A DNA stretch of 64,000 bases, taken from the NCBI RefSeq assembly GCF_000497045.1, contig NW_015961981.1, forward strand, positions 374,401 through 438,400, given 5' to 3'. Below the pieces are notes generated by a model. That model had not been told where the DNA came from and did not search any database. It worked only from the letters and a program-made list of their open reading frames with translations. Shown piece by piece: positions 20,169 to 29,510 of the stretch. The position numbers and the translations under genes were made by a program. This DNA comes from Kalmanozyma brasiliensis GHG001. Lineage: Eukaryota; Basidiomycota; Ustilaginomycetes; Ustilaginales. Within the stretch, counting starts at the first letter, position 1, and each line of letters opens with the position of its first letter.

Positions 20169-21206
20169 ATGATCTGCGCCAAGACCCTCCTCCTCGCTTT
20201 CGTGGCCCTCACCCTTCTGACTGTCGCGCAGGCCGCACAGCCCACCATCAGCCACAACGCAGCCGTCCGTCGTCATGCTGCCATGATCCAAGCGCGCCCG
20301 GCGCATCGCTCGGTCACTCTCGCAAGCGGTAGCAAGATGGTTCAGAAGAGGCAGACCGCCGAGCAGATCGCTCAGGCTGCTGCGCTCAAAAAGTGGGACG
20401 ACGACTTCCACGCCAAGAATGCAGAGTGGCAGCAGGCTGCCATTGCTGATCTCAACGCTGGCAAGACTCCTCCCTCTTTTGACGAGTACTGGAACGGCAA
20501 GTCTGGTGGCTCTTCTTCGCCGTCTTCCTCCGACTCTGGCTCATCGACGCCCACTTCGTCCTCGGACTCCAGCGCTCAGTCTTCATCCACACCTGCTCAG
20601 CAAGAACAGCCCAAGCAGCAACAGACGCAGCCCAAGCAGGAGCAGACTCAACCTAAGCCCAGCTCCACCCCTGCTCCGTCCAACAACAACAACGCTGGCT
20701 CGTCGCAAGGTAGGTCGGGCTCCGACTCGGACGAGTGCGAGGAGGACACCACTCCCGCCTCCACCTCGACTCCTCAGACCTCAACGCCCGCTAGCGGTGC
20801 TGGCAATGCCGCAGCTACCGGAAGCAAGAACAACGCCGCCCAGAACACCAACAACAGCGGCTCTTCCCAGTCGACCACAGGTCACTTCTCCGGTCAGGCG
20901 ACGTACTACGCTCCCGGTCTGGGTGCCTGCGGCAAGTATAACGGCGACTCGGACTACATTGTGGCCATCTCGCACTCGCTCTTCGACTCGTTCGGCACGG
21001 GTAACCCCAACAACAACCCCGCCTGTGGTCACAAGATCGCCGCTACCTACGGAGGCAAGACCATCACCGTGTCGGTTGCCGATCGCTGCGAGGGATGTGC
21101 CTGGGGTGATCTCGACTTTACACCGAGCGGATTCGCTGCGCTGGCGGATATGAGTCTGGGTCGTCTCAACGGTCTGACTTGGTCGTGGATCGGTGCTGCC
21201 CCTTAA
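20169..21206 (+). CDS. Secreted double-psi beta-barrel (RlpA/barwin-like) protein with Kex2 site
   Basis: A 345-residue secreted protein. Residues 1-22 are a signal peptide (hydrophobic LLLAFVALTLLTVA ending AQA). A Lys-Arg at 60-61 after MVQ is a likely Kex2 cleavage site. Residues about 110-238 form a Ser/Thr/Pro/Gln/Asn-rich linker, probably O-mannosylated. The C-terminal domain (about 240-342) is a double-psi beta-barrel: GQATYYAPGLGACG, then NNPACGHKI and VSVADRCEGCAWGDLDFT, and ending LNGLTWSW. The Asp of VADRC, the cysteines and the DLDFT segment match the expansin/barwin/RlpA-like fold. Related fungal proteins include protease inhibitors and cell-wall-associated proteins expressed during growth or plant contact; which applies here is unknown. 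The expansin-type catalytic motifs cannot be confirmed by eye. The gene has a TATA box and a CT-rich leader, consistent with strong expression. Confidence 0.85.
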   Translation: MICAKTLLLAFVALTLLTVAQAAQPTISHNAAVRRHAAMIQARPAHRSVTLASGSKMVQKRQTAEQIAQAAALKKWDDDFHAKNAEWQQAAIADLNAGKTPPSFDEYWNGKSGGSSSPSSSDSGSSTPTSSSDSSAQSSSTPAQQEQPKQQQTQPKQEQTQPKPSSTPAPSNNNNAGSSQGRSGSDSDECEEDTTPASTSTPQTSTPASGAGNAAATGSKNNAAQNTNNSGSSQSTTGHFSGQATYYAPGLGACGKYNGDSDYIVAISHSLFDSFGTGNPNNNPACGHKIAATYGGKTITVSVADRCEGCAWGDLDFTPSGFAALADMSLGRLNGLTWSWIGAAP

Positions 21207-21746
21207 AAAGCTTATGGAGACTGCATCCTAGTAGTGGTGAGTCGCTGGTTGACTCATCGCTTGCATCCCATCGAACGATGTTCGCTCCAAAGTGAAGCCG
21301 TGTTGCCCGCCGTCCACCTTGATGGTAGGACGCGCAACCCATGGCGATGCTATCCGAGTCTGGACTGTTCGCTCGTCACTTGCTCTGTATTTATAATGTC
21401 ACTCTTCCTCTGCACATCGCACACTCACAGTCACCTTTCGCAATCACATGCACACATTCAGCATCATCACTTCCTGTCTGTTCGAGTGTCTTTCGGTCAT
21501 TTCAAGTGCCTTGAGAGTAGTTTGACGAGGTGCAAGGTGAGGTTTCGAGATCCGGTCTTCAACCCGGCGGACTTTTGGAGCTTCGGCCCAAATCCGTCTT
21601 TTTCTCGCGCACGGCTATGCATGACCCCTTCTTTTACCCCACGCGCATTCACCCTCCATCCTGGAGAGTGCTAGCCGCGCTTCTTGCTCGCATACAACCA
21701 CCTCAACACATCGACTCGCACCACTCGATCTCGACTGCTTGTAACG
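21207..21746. other. Intergenic: 3' end of DPBB gene and promoter of pyroglutamyl peptidase gene
   Basis: About 540 bases. ATTTATAATG near 21390 could serve as a TATA-like or polyadenylation element. A CA-rich stretch (21415-21470) follows. A CCGG-flanked stem-loop near 21550 resembles a tRNA T arm only superficially. No gene is seen. Confidence 0.45.
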
Positions 21747-22643
21747 ATGGCGCCAACACCACGTCGGGAGCTCAACATCCTCCTCACCGGCTTCGGACCG
21801 TTCATGTCCGTGGGCAACAATCCGTCCTGGTTAGCCGTCAAACCGCTACACAATACGCTTCTCGACCTATCGACGTCGCCAACGCTGTCGCCGCCGGGCT
21901 CTTCGACGGCTCCTGCTTCCGAGAGTGGGGGACAGAGGGTGCAGGCGAGGGTGCAAACCCTTCAAGTGCCGGTACACTACGGATCGGTGTTGGATCTTGT
22001 ACCCCGTCTGCACGGTCAAACACCCCCACCCGAGGCGGAGTTCTGGCACGACCCCCGGTTGGATCCTGACTTTGGAGGCAAGGTCGGCGAGCACTATCCC
22101 GACGCATACCCTTTCGACGCTCCGCCAGACGGATGGGATGTGGTCATCCACGTGGGCGTCGGTCGTGGTGGCTCGATCCGGTGTGAGACCCAAGCGCACC
22201 AGTACTCGTACGGCAAACCGGACGCTCACACCGCCTTCGCCCCGCGCATCACCCTCTCTTCGACCGAGCTGGAGAGACTCAACCCGAAATACCTCGATCA
22301 AGATGGCCATCCCCGAGGCTTCCCCTCGTCGTATGAGGGGTTCAACGCAATCGAATCCACCCCCGTACCCGTCTCCTCCCTCATCGCCTCCCTTCACAGC
22401 TGCGGGGTGCGGAAGGAGGAACTCCAACAATCGTTCGATCCCGGCCGCTACCTGTGCGATTACATCTTTTACTGCTCGCTGTGCGAGGCGAAGCGCGATG
22501 GACGGGGCACGCTGGTGCTGTTCGTGCATGTGCCGCCGGCCGAGGATGTGGGTGTGGAGAGGTGCAGCGAAGTTATCAGGGGGATCGCTTGGTTTGTTGC
22601 CAAGCAGCGGGCCGATCAGATGGCAAAGGAGAGTGGGGCATGA
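21747..22643 (+). CDS. Pyroglutamyl-peptidase I (cysteine peptidase family C15)
   Basis: A 298-residue cytosolic peptidase that removes N-terminal pyroglutamate. I chose the ATG at 21747 (MAPTPRREL); the frame is open 21 codons upstream. The family signatures are in order: LLTGFGPFMSVGNNPSW at 12-28, the Glu in GRGGSIRCETQAH (E147), the nucleophile in GRYLCDYIFYCSL (C237) and the His of LVLFVHVPP (H261). Together they give the Glu-Cys-His triad. The protein is longer than the bacterial enzymes (about 215 residues) because of a Ser/Pro insert at 45-65 and two further inserts, as in other fungal homologues. No intron is needed. The neighbouring membrane-protein gene is convergent, only about 150 bases away. 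Confidence 0.88.
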   Translation: MAPTPRRELNILLTGFGPFMSVGNNPSWLAVKPLHNTLLDLSTSPTLSPPGSSTAPASESGGQRVQARVQTLQVPVHYGSVLDLVPRLHGQTPPPEAEFWHDPRLDPDFGGKVGEHYPDAYPFDAPPDGWDVVIHVGVGRGGSIRCETQAHQYSYGKPDAHTAFAPRITLSSTELERLNPKYLDQDGHPRGFPSSYEGFNAIESTPVPVSSLIASLHSCGVRKEELQQSFDPGRYLCDYIFYCSLCEAKRDGRGTLVLFVHVPPAEDVGVERCSEVIRGIAWFVAKQRADQMAKESGA

Positions 22644-22791
22644 ACGTGTTTGCAATGGAAACTATCAACGCAGTGAATGCAGAAGCGTGAAGTCGTGAAA
22701 GTGTCGTAAGATCCGAAGCATGCGTGTGAAGCTATACGAAAGCGTGCTCTATGAAGGGTATGAAAGTCTACGTTGCTGTCCATGTCCAATC

Positions 22792-24045
22792 CTATCTCCC
22801 GGCACCATTCCTCCCCGTCGCAATCGCCCATTGGACCACGCTGCCCAGTCCCAGTACCATCACCGCATCCTCGTCCCCCTCATCCGAGTGGTTCGGTATA
22901 TCCAATCGATCCGGATACACAAAACTATACACCAGCACCACCACGATCACCACCAACAGCACGCTCACCGTCCAGATGGTCCAGCTCGCCATGCACTGGA
23001 ACCGCGCCCGACTCCGCGCTCTCCGCCTCTCCCTCCGCCTCGCGATCAGATCCGACGTGTATGAGGGGAGCAGATGCGAGCCTGCCAGCTGTCGATATCC
23101 ATACGGGTCGTTCGGATCGTCGCTTTCCGCTTGGGGAAAGGTACCGTAGTTGGACGGGAGTGGGACCTGCCCCCCGTTGCGCCGGGCGATGTCGTGGATG
23201 ATCGACTGCGTGATTCGATCGTCCTCCTGCTCCTCCCTGTTCAACTGCCGTTCGTACGGTCCGGCAAAGATGGCGGTGAGCAGACGCTGCCATGTTGCGC
23301 CTATCCCTCTTCCACCGGTGCCGCCCGCGGGTGCATCGCCCCCTGCCCCACCGCGTCGACGCGGCGTCGCTGGATGCGGGAAGGGAAAGCTCGTCATCAC
23401 CTTGCTATTCCGCTTCCCCTCTTCGGACTTCTTCCCCTTCGTCGCGGGTTTCTTATCCCCGGAGTCGGAGGGCGGGGCGAGAGTGGTACTGCTCCACACG
23501 CCGACAGCACTCGGATCGCTCGGCAGCGCCAAATACACGGGCCTGCGCTGCGGCGCCACCTCTTCCGCCGTATACCGCGAGCTCAACCGTGAGCTCGCAT
23601 CCGAGCTTATCGAGGCTCGACTAGGATCGATCGCCGCTTCGGACTGCGCCGCGGCAGCACGAAGCATCTCGCCCCCACTCGTGCCACCAGGGAAGCGGTT
23701 GATGCTGCCCACATTGAGGCTGTACCGGTACGCCGAACTATCGAGAACGACGCTGCTCCGGCGGCTGGAGGCGGCGCTGCTGGTGGGTGTGGGCGAGCGC
23801 GAGCTCGAAGGGAATGCCGACGCGCGCGCTTTCTTGGAAGGAGACGTCGGCGGGCGTGGGCGAGGTGGTGCTGCAAAGCCAGTGACGGTGTTGACGGGTG
23901 AGGTGCGCGCGGATGTGGCGGAGCATGTTGGCGGCCGGCGAGAGCTGGAGGAAGGACCCGGCTTGGCATCGCTGCTCGAGGAGCGTCGTTTGGTCGAGGC
24001 GGGGACCGGGGCAGCAGCGCTACTGCCTGCGTTGGTGGGAGACAT
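22792..24045 (-). CDS. Single-span membrane protein of unknown function
   Basis: A 417-residue protein I do not recognise. The first about 270 residues are Ser/Pro/Arg/Ala-rich and probably disordered. A more ordered part follows (about 275-345) with WQRLLTAIFAGPYERQLN, EEQEDDRITQSIIHDIARR and a YGTFPQ segment. A strongly basic stretch (ARRRERRRARSRARF) lies just before one hydrophobic span at about 355-378 (TVSVLLVVIVVVLVYSFVY), then a short tail. The positive-inside rule puts the long N-terminal part in the cytosol. There is no signal peptide. The codon pattern and the uninterrupted frame support a real gene. Confidence 0.68.
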   Translation of the reverse strand: MSPTNAGSSAAAPVPASTKRRSSSSDAKPGPSSSSRRPPTCSATSARTSPVNTVTGFAAPPRPRPPTSPSKKARASAFPSSSRSPTPTSSAASSRRSSVVLDSSAYRYSLNVGSINRFPGGTSGGEMLRAAAAQSEAAIDPSRASISSDASSRLSSRYTAEEVAPQRRPVYLALPSDPSAVGVWSSTTLAPPSDSGDKKPATKGKKSEEGKRNSKVMTSFPFPHPATPRRRGGAGGDAPAGGTGGRGIGATWQRLLTAIFAGPYERQLNREEQEDDRITQSIIHDIARRNGGQVPLPSNYGTFPQAESDDPNDPYGYRQLAGSHLLPSYTSDLIARRRERRRARSRARFQCMASWTIWTVSVLLVVIVVVLVYSFVYPDRLDIPNHSDEGDEDAVMVLGLGSVVQWAIATGRNGAGR

Positions 24046-24493
24046 GTCTACGGACCCGACGAGCGTGCCTGAGCTGCAGACGAGCGTGATGTGTCTCTAT
24101 GGCGATGTTGAGGCAAGACGAAGCATTGGAGGGTATCTAGAAGGGTTGATGGTGATGAGGAAAGAGAGGATGATGGTTTCAAGGCGTATCAGGACCACGT
24201 TGGGCTGCAGCTGATTGTGACTTGCATGACGAAATTTTAGTGGCTTGCTGGCCGCTTCCTTTCCAAACCCCCTAAGCGTGGGCCGCCAAGTGGGCGGAGT
24301 TTGGAACATCACCGCAAAAATCCCTCTTTCTCCTCAACGGCGGCGAATTCTCTCGGTCTCTCTCATACACAGCCCGAGGGTCCTGTCAGGAAGATAGCAA
24401 GGGTCCCACTGTTCTATCGCGCCCTCGACTCTCGAAGACGAGCTATTCTTGTATGGTGACTGAAGGTCCATTCCTTGCTTGTGCGGTGAAGAT
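24046..24493. other. Intergenic: promoter of the single-span membrane protein gene and 3' end of the kinase gene
   Basis: About 450 bases between two minus-strand genes. I see no repeat, RNA gene or convincing open frame. Confidence 0.45.
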
Positions 24494-27400
24494 CTACAGA
24501 TCCGAATGTACAGCTCGCCCCAAGCCCAGACTGAGCACATCCAACCACTTGCCCAACTCATCCACGGTCTTGCCCAGACTCGCCGAGACCTGCTCCTTGG
24601 TCTTCAACGTCGCAAAGTCCAATGGCTGCAGCGGTGGGGGTGGGTCCATGAGCCTCGCTTGCACTGCTGCCGTCGGCGCGCTTGCCTTGCCAGCAGTCAG
24701 CGAGGGCGGCGGCAGCGCTGTCGTCGGCGTGACCGGCGTCTCATCGCTGCCGCTACCCATGCTTCCACTCTGCCTGCGCTCCTGTACGTAGCCAGCTCGC
24801 AGCCTCGCTAGCCGGCTGTACGCCTGCGCATTCGCTCCTCGATCCCAGAGGTTCTGCAGATGACGCGAGGGCGATGCATGCGAACCGGCAGCTGTGGGGT
24901 CGCTGCCACCATGCGACTGGCGATTGTGCGCGATCAGCTCGCCAGGCGTCTCGATGCCGCGATCGAGGTCGGTGTACAGAGCGTTGGTGGTCGAGGTCGT
25001 GTCGTTGCTCTCTGCGCGGCCCATGCGCGAGGCGGCTGGGCGCGGAGGGTTGACGGCGGGCTGTTTGGTGGAAGTAGGTGAGGCCAGATCATGCAAGGAG
25101 CGAGAGTCGGGAATGACAATGGCCGCCATTTCAGGTCGAGCATTGGTCTGAATGCCGGAAGAGCCGCTGCTGGGTTTGGTGAGCGACTGCGAGCGTTTGC
25201 GCATCGGGACATGCTCTCGAGGTGGGGTCGCGGTCATCGGCGAGGCTGGCGGCTGTGCTGACCCGACTACGCCACCAACACCGAAGCGGAAAGGCGTGTT
25301 GCCGGTGCCTGTGAAGCTGGCCTTCTCCTGCATGCTTGGTAGGGACGGCTTGGTCGTCAGCAGAGGAGCACCGGGAGCGGCTGCCAGAGTTCCTTGCATA
25401 GTCGCTTGTTGCTGTGTGAGCTGCGGCGGTGCTTGCTGCGCTCGTAGCGTCGCCGTCGCTGGCCCGTTCGGCGCGCCTGCCCTCCACGTATTTGCATTCG
25501 CGTTCTCAGACGCTCCTCCACCCCTCTGTCCGTACATCCCCGCCGAGCCTGTCGCGCCATCACTCGGCTCGATATCGAAGAGCCTCAGCAGTGGATGGTC
25601 TCGAATGGCAATAGGCGCAGGCTGACCATCGACCTCCTCCTCATCCTCGTCCCACTCTCTGGCACTTCGGAGCGTGTTGAACTCCCAACCCTCGCCCGTC
25701 TCTCGACCGTCGAAGGCGAACGAGTCGCGATTCCCAGCCTCGCCCCAGTCGGCTGTCTCGGCGCCGATGAGACTCATCCGCATGCCGCCGGCCTTGGTCC
25801 ATGCGTTGTACGCCTGGATGACCTCCTTGAGCACACTGACGGGCGTTTTTGCGTATGTCTTGATCCACTTGAGCTTGTTGAGCTCCTCCGACGTGGCTCG
25901 CTCTTTAGGCTCTTCGTTGAGACAGGCAGCGACAAAGTCGCGCATCGAGGGCGTAAAGTCGCTTTCCAGCGGCAACCGAGGAGGCTTGCTTTTGGGAATG
26001 AGCATGATGACGCGCATCTGTTCGACATCGGCGAGCGGCGGATTGCCCGTGGCCATCTCGTAGATCGTGATACCGAGACTCCAGACGTCGGCTTTCTGAT
26101 CGTATGTCTTGCCTTCCGTGATGACTTCAGGTGCCATCCAGTACGGCGTGCCGACAAAGGTGCTGCGCTTGCTATGCACGCTGCTGGATGCCAATGACGC
26201 AGCGACGCCAAAGTCGCAAAGCAGGATCCTACCGGTGCTGGTGAGAAGGATGTTTGCAGCTTTGATGTCACGGTGAATGATGCCGGACTTGTGCAGGTAG
26301 TTGAGCGCGACCAGCGTCTCTCGCACAATGACGGCGCAGTATCGCTCTGCGATGGGTCCCGCCTTCATCAGAGTGCGGACACTGCCACCTTCGGCAAAGT
26401 CCATGACGATCCACAGCTCCGGACCTTTGAGCCAGCATCCCCAGTAGCGCACCACATTCTTGGTCGCAGCCTCGCGCAGCTGACTGAGAAGCGCCACCTC
26501 TCGTTGGATGTCACTGACATCGTCGTCCGGCGTGTCCAGGTTAACCACCTTGAGCGCGACTGCTGCGCCTGTCTCCACGTGGACACCACGGTACACGGCA
26601 CCGTATGCTCCGCGGCCAACAAGCTCGAGGCGTCGGTAGACAGAGTTGACGGGAGGAGCGACATCTGAGGAGGAATTGCCTCCGCCGCGAGGCGGTCCTC
26701 CTCGACGATCTGGAGGCCCGCCACCGCCTGATCCGCTGCCTCCGTTGCCTCTGTTCATCTGACCTCCGCCACCACCACCGCCACCAGCACTACCGCTGCC
26801 ACTGCCTCCGCCATGCATACCGTTTCCACGACTGGCCGAACTGGTACCACGGGCTCTGCCGCCGGCGTTACCCGATGCGACGTAGCCAGATCCACAACCA
26901 CCGGATGCAGTCCTTCCTCCGTGCTCGCCATTCGCGAGCGCGGGTGCCGGTACGGGCCCACTCAGCGATGCTTGGCGACTTCGAGATTGCAGCTTGCCCT
27001 CCTTGTGAAGAGCTGGATTCAGCAGATCGATCAGAGCAGCATAGGATCGCTTGGCGAGACCATGGCGACGATCCTTCTCTGAGCGGCCGGGAGACTGTGG
27101 CACGTGCTCAGCCGAGGCCAAGGGCGCTTCTGACGCCGATGGAAGGGCTTTCGGGTCCGTCTCTGGCGATGCCTGGGTAGACATGGATCCTTGCCTCTGC
27201 ATTTCTTGATCGCTTCCAGAGGAAGCGGGCTCGGGTTGCTCTGGGGGAATTTGCGGCAGATCTTTGGAGAACGACTTGTCTTCGTCCTCAACCTCCGCGA
27301 TCTGAGAGAAGCGCCAAGCGTGGGGCCTGTTGCCCTCGGGTAGTAATCCGAGACCTAGCAGTTTGGGCGAGTTGGTGACCGAGGCGGGAAGCGAGACGGA

Positions 27401-28735
27401 CGGTGGCGTGCCATCCTCCAACGCAACGTGGATGGCCGGATGCGAGGAGTCGATGTTGCACAGTGTCTGGGAGCGCCGATGCCGGACGTCGCGTCGTGGT
27501 GGCAGTCCCAGATGGGAGAGGAGGGAGGAAGATGAGTTGGACCGCGTACGAGTGCGTTCGATGCCTGTGTCTTCCGAGAACTTGGACCCGACGTCGAAGC
27601 TGCCTGCTCTGCGAATGGCTTGCAGACTCCTTTTGGTCGCGTGCGCGGCCGAACGAGCTGCGCCGTTGACGATCTCGCCGGATCGTCTACGCAACATCTT
27701 TGACGAGATGCTCGAAGTCATGATGGCCAGACGGTCGAGCGCTTCCTGATCGTCGATTCTCCTCCAGAGCCAGGAAGGCGGCGGTGCATCCTCGAGATCC
27801 CAGTCTGCAAGGGTCTGAGACTCTCGCAGAGGCGAGCTCGGCATTTCGATGCGGTCGCTCGAGACGAGGATCTCCTCGTCCTCGTCCTTGACAAGGCTGA
27901 GGTTATTGAGGCTGTTTCTGGGCTGGTGTCTGTAGTTGCGCGTGTCCAAGAATGCATTTGATAAGGTGTTGGAGGACTGCGATCGAATGATGCGATGACT
28001 GCGACCGTGAGTAAGCGATTCAAAGCCAATGTCATGTTTTGATCGCTGCGGACCGTCCGACTTGCGTCGCTGATGCATGAAGCGGGGTGGGTGGGTCCTC
28101 TCTGAGCTGGCTTCCACATTGCGGCTCGAATAGAGGAAGACATCGCCACTGCTGTTGTTCACAGCCGTTGAGCCTTCGGTGTTGGATCGAAGTCGACCGC
28201 CATCTCGTTTGCCGAGTTCAGGCGTACGGAGACCCAGGTTGTATTTGATGTCCTGCGAGCTCTTATTGCTCTGCCTCTTCAAGCTGCGGCCCCAGCTCAT
28301 GCGATCACTCATGGCGGAGCTACCGAAGTCAGAAGCTGAAACGGAGCTGAAGGAGTTGCGATGAGACAAAGTGCGGTGCTGACCGGAGGATGAGATGGAA
28401 GACGAGGATGGGTTGGAGAAGGTGGTGCGATACGGAGCGGCGGGTGAGAATGTAGACGTTGAATCCGTTGACGGTGACGAATGTGCCATACCGCCGTAGG
28501 CAAATACGTGCGACGACTTGTGCTCCGCATTGTACAGATCGTGCTCTGTGGCGGACCGAACGAGGAGAGTTGGGACGTGAGACTCGTGTTTGGACGCGGA
28601 TGTGGACGCGAGATGGTAGTTGGATGGCATTGGCATCTTTGTCATCGACGAGGAGACGATATGAGCGAGCGATTTTGAGGGCGTATGCGGTGAGCGCGAA
28701 GGCCCCGCCTCGGCGGATGACGCCCAGTAGGACAT
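24494..28735 (-). CDS. Germinal-centre (Ste20-like) protein kinase, Nak1/Kic1 type, with long N-terminal extension
   Basis: A 1,413-residue Ser/Thr kinase. The catalytic domain is at about 700-962: glycine loop GRGAYGAVYRG, ATP-binding Lys in AVALKVVNLD (about 728), catalytic HRDIKAANIL (about 820), DFG (about 841), activation segment FVGTPYWMAPEV and ADVWSLGITIYEMATG. The TPYWMAPE motif and the DTPDDDVSDIQREV insert point to the GCK group of Ste20 kinases. They fit Nak1/Kic1, which acts upstream of the Cbk1/Orb6 NDR kinase in polarity and cell separation. Residues 1-690 are a Ser-rich disordered extension ending in a Gly-rich tract (GGGGGGGG) just before the kinase. Yeast Kic1 has its kinase domain near the N terminus, so this extension is unusual. 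Residues 963-1413 are a regulatory tail with a helical end (LKTKEQVSASLGKTVDELG). A Don3-like GCK is the alternative assignment. Confidence 0.88.
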   Translation of the reverse strand: MSYWASSAEAGPSRSPHTPSKSLAHIVSSSMTKMPMPSNYHLASTSASKHESHVPTLLVRSATEHDLYNAEHKSSHVFAYGGMAHSSPSTDSTSTFSPAAPYRTTFSNPSSSSISSSGQHRTLSHRNSFSSVSASDFGSSAMSDRMSWGRSLKRQSNKSSQDIKYNLGLRTPELGKRDGGRLRSNTEGSTAVNNSSGDVFLYSSRNVEASSERTHPPRFMHQRRKSDGPQRSKHDIGFESLTHGRSHRIIRSQSSNTLSNAFLDTRNYRHQPRNSLNNLSLVKDEDEEILVSSDRIEMPSSPLRESQTLADWDLEDAPPPSWLWRRIDDQEALDRLAIMTSSISSKMLRRRSGEIVNGAARSAAHATKRSLQAIRRAGSFDVGSKFSEDTGIERTRTRSNSSSSLLSHLGLPPRRDVRHRRSQTLCNIDSSHPAIHVALEDGTPPSVSLPASVTNSPKLLGLGLLPEGNRPHAWRFSQIAEVEDEDKSFSKDLPQIPPEQPEPASSGSDQEMQRQGSMSTQASPETDPKALPSASEAPLASAEHVPQSPGRSEKDRRHGLAKRSYAALIDLLNPALHKEGKLQSRSRQASLSGPVPAPALANGEHGGRTASGGCGSGYVASGNAGGRARGTSSASRGNGMHGGGSGSGSAGGGGGGGGQMNRGNGGSGSGGGGPPDRRGGPPRGGGNSSSDVAPPVNSVYRRLELVGRGAYGAVYRGVHVETGAAVALKVVNLDTPDDDVSDIQREVALLSQLREAATKNVVRYWGCWLKGPELWIVMDFAEGGSVRTLMKAGPIAERYCAVIVRETLVALNYLHKSGIIHRDIKAANILLTSTGRILLCDFGVAASLASSSVHSKRSTFVGTPYWMAPEVITEGKTYDQKADVWSLGITIYEMATGNPPLADVEQMRVIMLIPKSKPPRLPLESDFTPSMRDFVAACLNEEPKERATSEELNKLKWIKTYAKTPVSVLKEVIQAYNAWTKAGGMRMSLIGAETADWGEAGNRDSFAFDGRETGEGWEFNTLRSAREWDEDEEEVDGQPAPIAIRDHPLLRLFDIEPSDGATGSAGMYGQRGGGASENANANTWRAGAPNGPATATLRAQQAPPQLTQQQATMQGTLAAAPGAPLLTTKPSLPSMQEKASFTGTGNTPFRFGVGGVVGSAQPPASPMTATPPREHVPMRKRSQSLTKPSSGSSGIQTNARPEMAAIVIPDSRSLHDLASPTSTKQPAVNPPRPAASRMGRAESNDTTSTTNALYTDLDRGIETPGELIAHNRQSHGGSDPTAAGSHASPSRHLQNLWDRGANAQAYSRLARLRAGYVQERRQSGSMGSGSDETPVTPTTALPPPSLTAGKASAPTAAVQARLMDPPPPLQPLDFATLKTKEQVSASLGKTVDELGKWLDVLSLGLGRAVHSDL

Positions 28736-29510
28736 CGTAGCTCGTTACTGTGGCCTCGGTAGAGCTGATGAGCTACGTGATGGTTCCCGAGGCGTGGAGG
28801 CTGCTGCCAGTGAGACGAATGGGTTATCGTGAGAGAAGCATGATGAGCGTTGAGAAAAGGAGAGGGAAAGCGATTGAGAACAGAATCGATATTGCAGTTC
28901 CGGCGAGCCCTTCGAGTGACGATGTGTTGTTGTCGGCGGCGATATGAGCTGCTCCAGGGTTCGAGATCGGTGACGAGCGGGAGCGGCGGTGCAAATGACC
29001 GCGCGCCGCTAATGCGAGGAGAGAGAGGGACAGAGAGCGAGTGTATTTGTGATCGGAAGAACGAAGAGAAGCTGAAGCGCAGGAGGTCCTATAGCTGAAC
29101 GAGGTCGAGATGGTGTTAGCGTCGAAGAGGCGATGGTGTTGAGTGATGTTGACTGCGCAATTTGAATAAGATTTAAGGTGGCCAAGCCACGTTGGGGGCA
29201 CTTCACCTGTCTCTGCCTACCTTGCTCTCGCGCTTCACTTCGAGGCAGTGTTTTACGACGCCAAAAAACACACGACGAAATTGAGGACCTGAAATCCACG
29301 ACCTCCTCATCTTGCCGCTGCCAACCTACGAACTCACACAATCGCGCCGAGCTCAGTCACAACTCAACGCCGGAAGCTGGGCCATAGCGTCCGCTGCATT
29401 GTTGGTGATGATGACTTGGAATTCCGACAGACACGAGAGGGATTGCTCCATCGAAGCGTGGTGAATACGAGTACAAGAGATGATGAGAACGGGTCAAGAC
29501 AGCCAGCATC
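28736..29510. other. Intergenic: kinase gene promoter and CDS1 3' end
   Basis: About 775 bases between two minus-strand genes, purine-rich near 28830-29000. It should contain the kinase promoter and leader. No supported gene or repeat. Confidence 0.45.
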
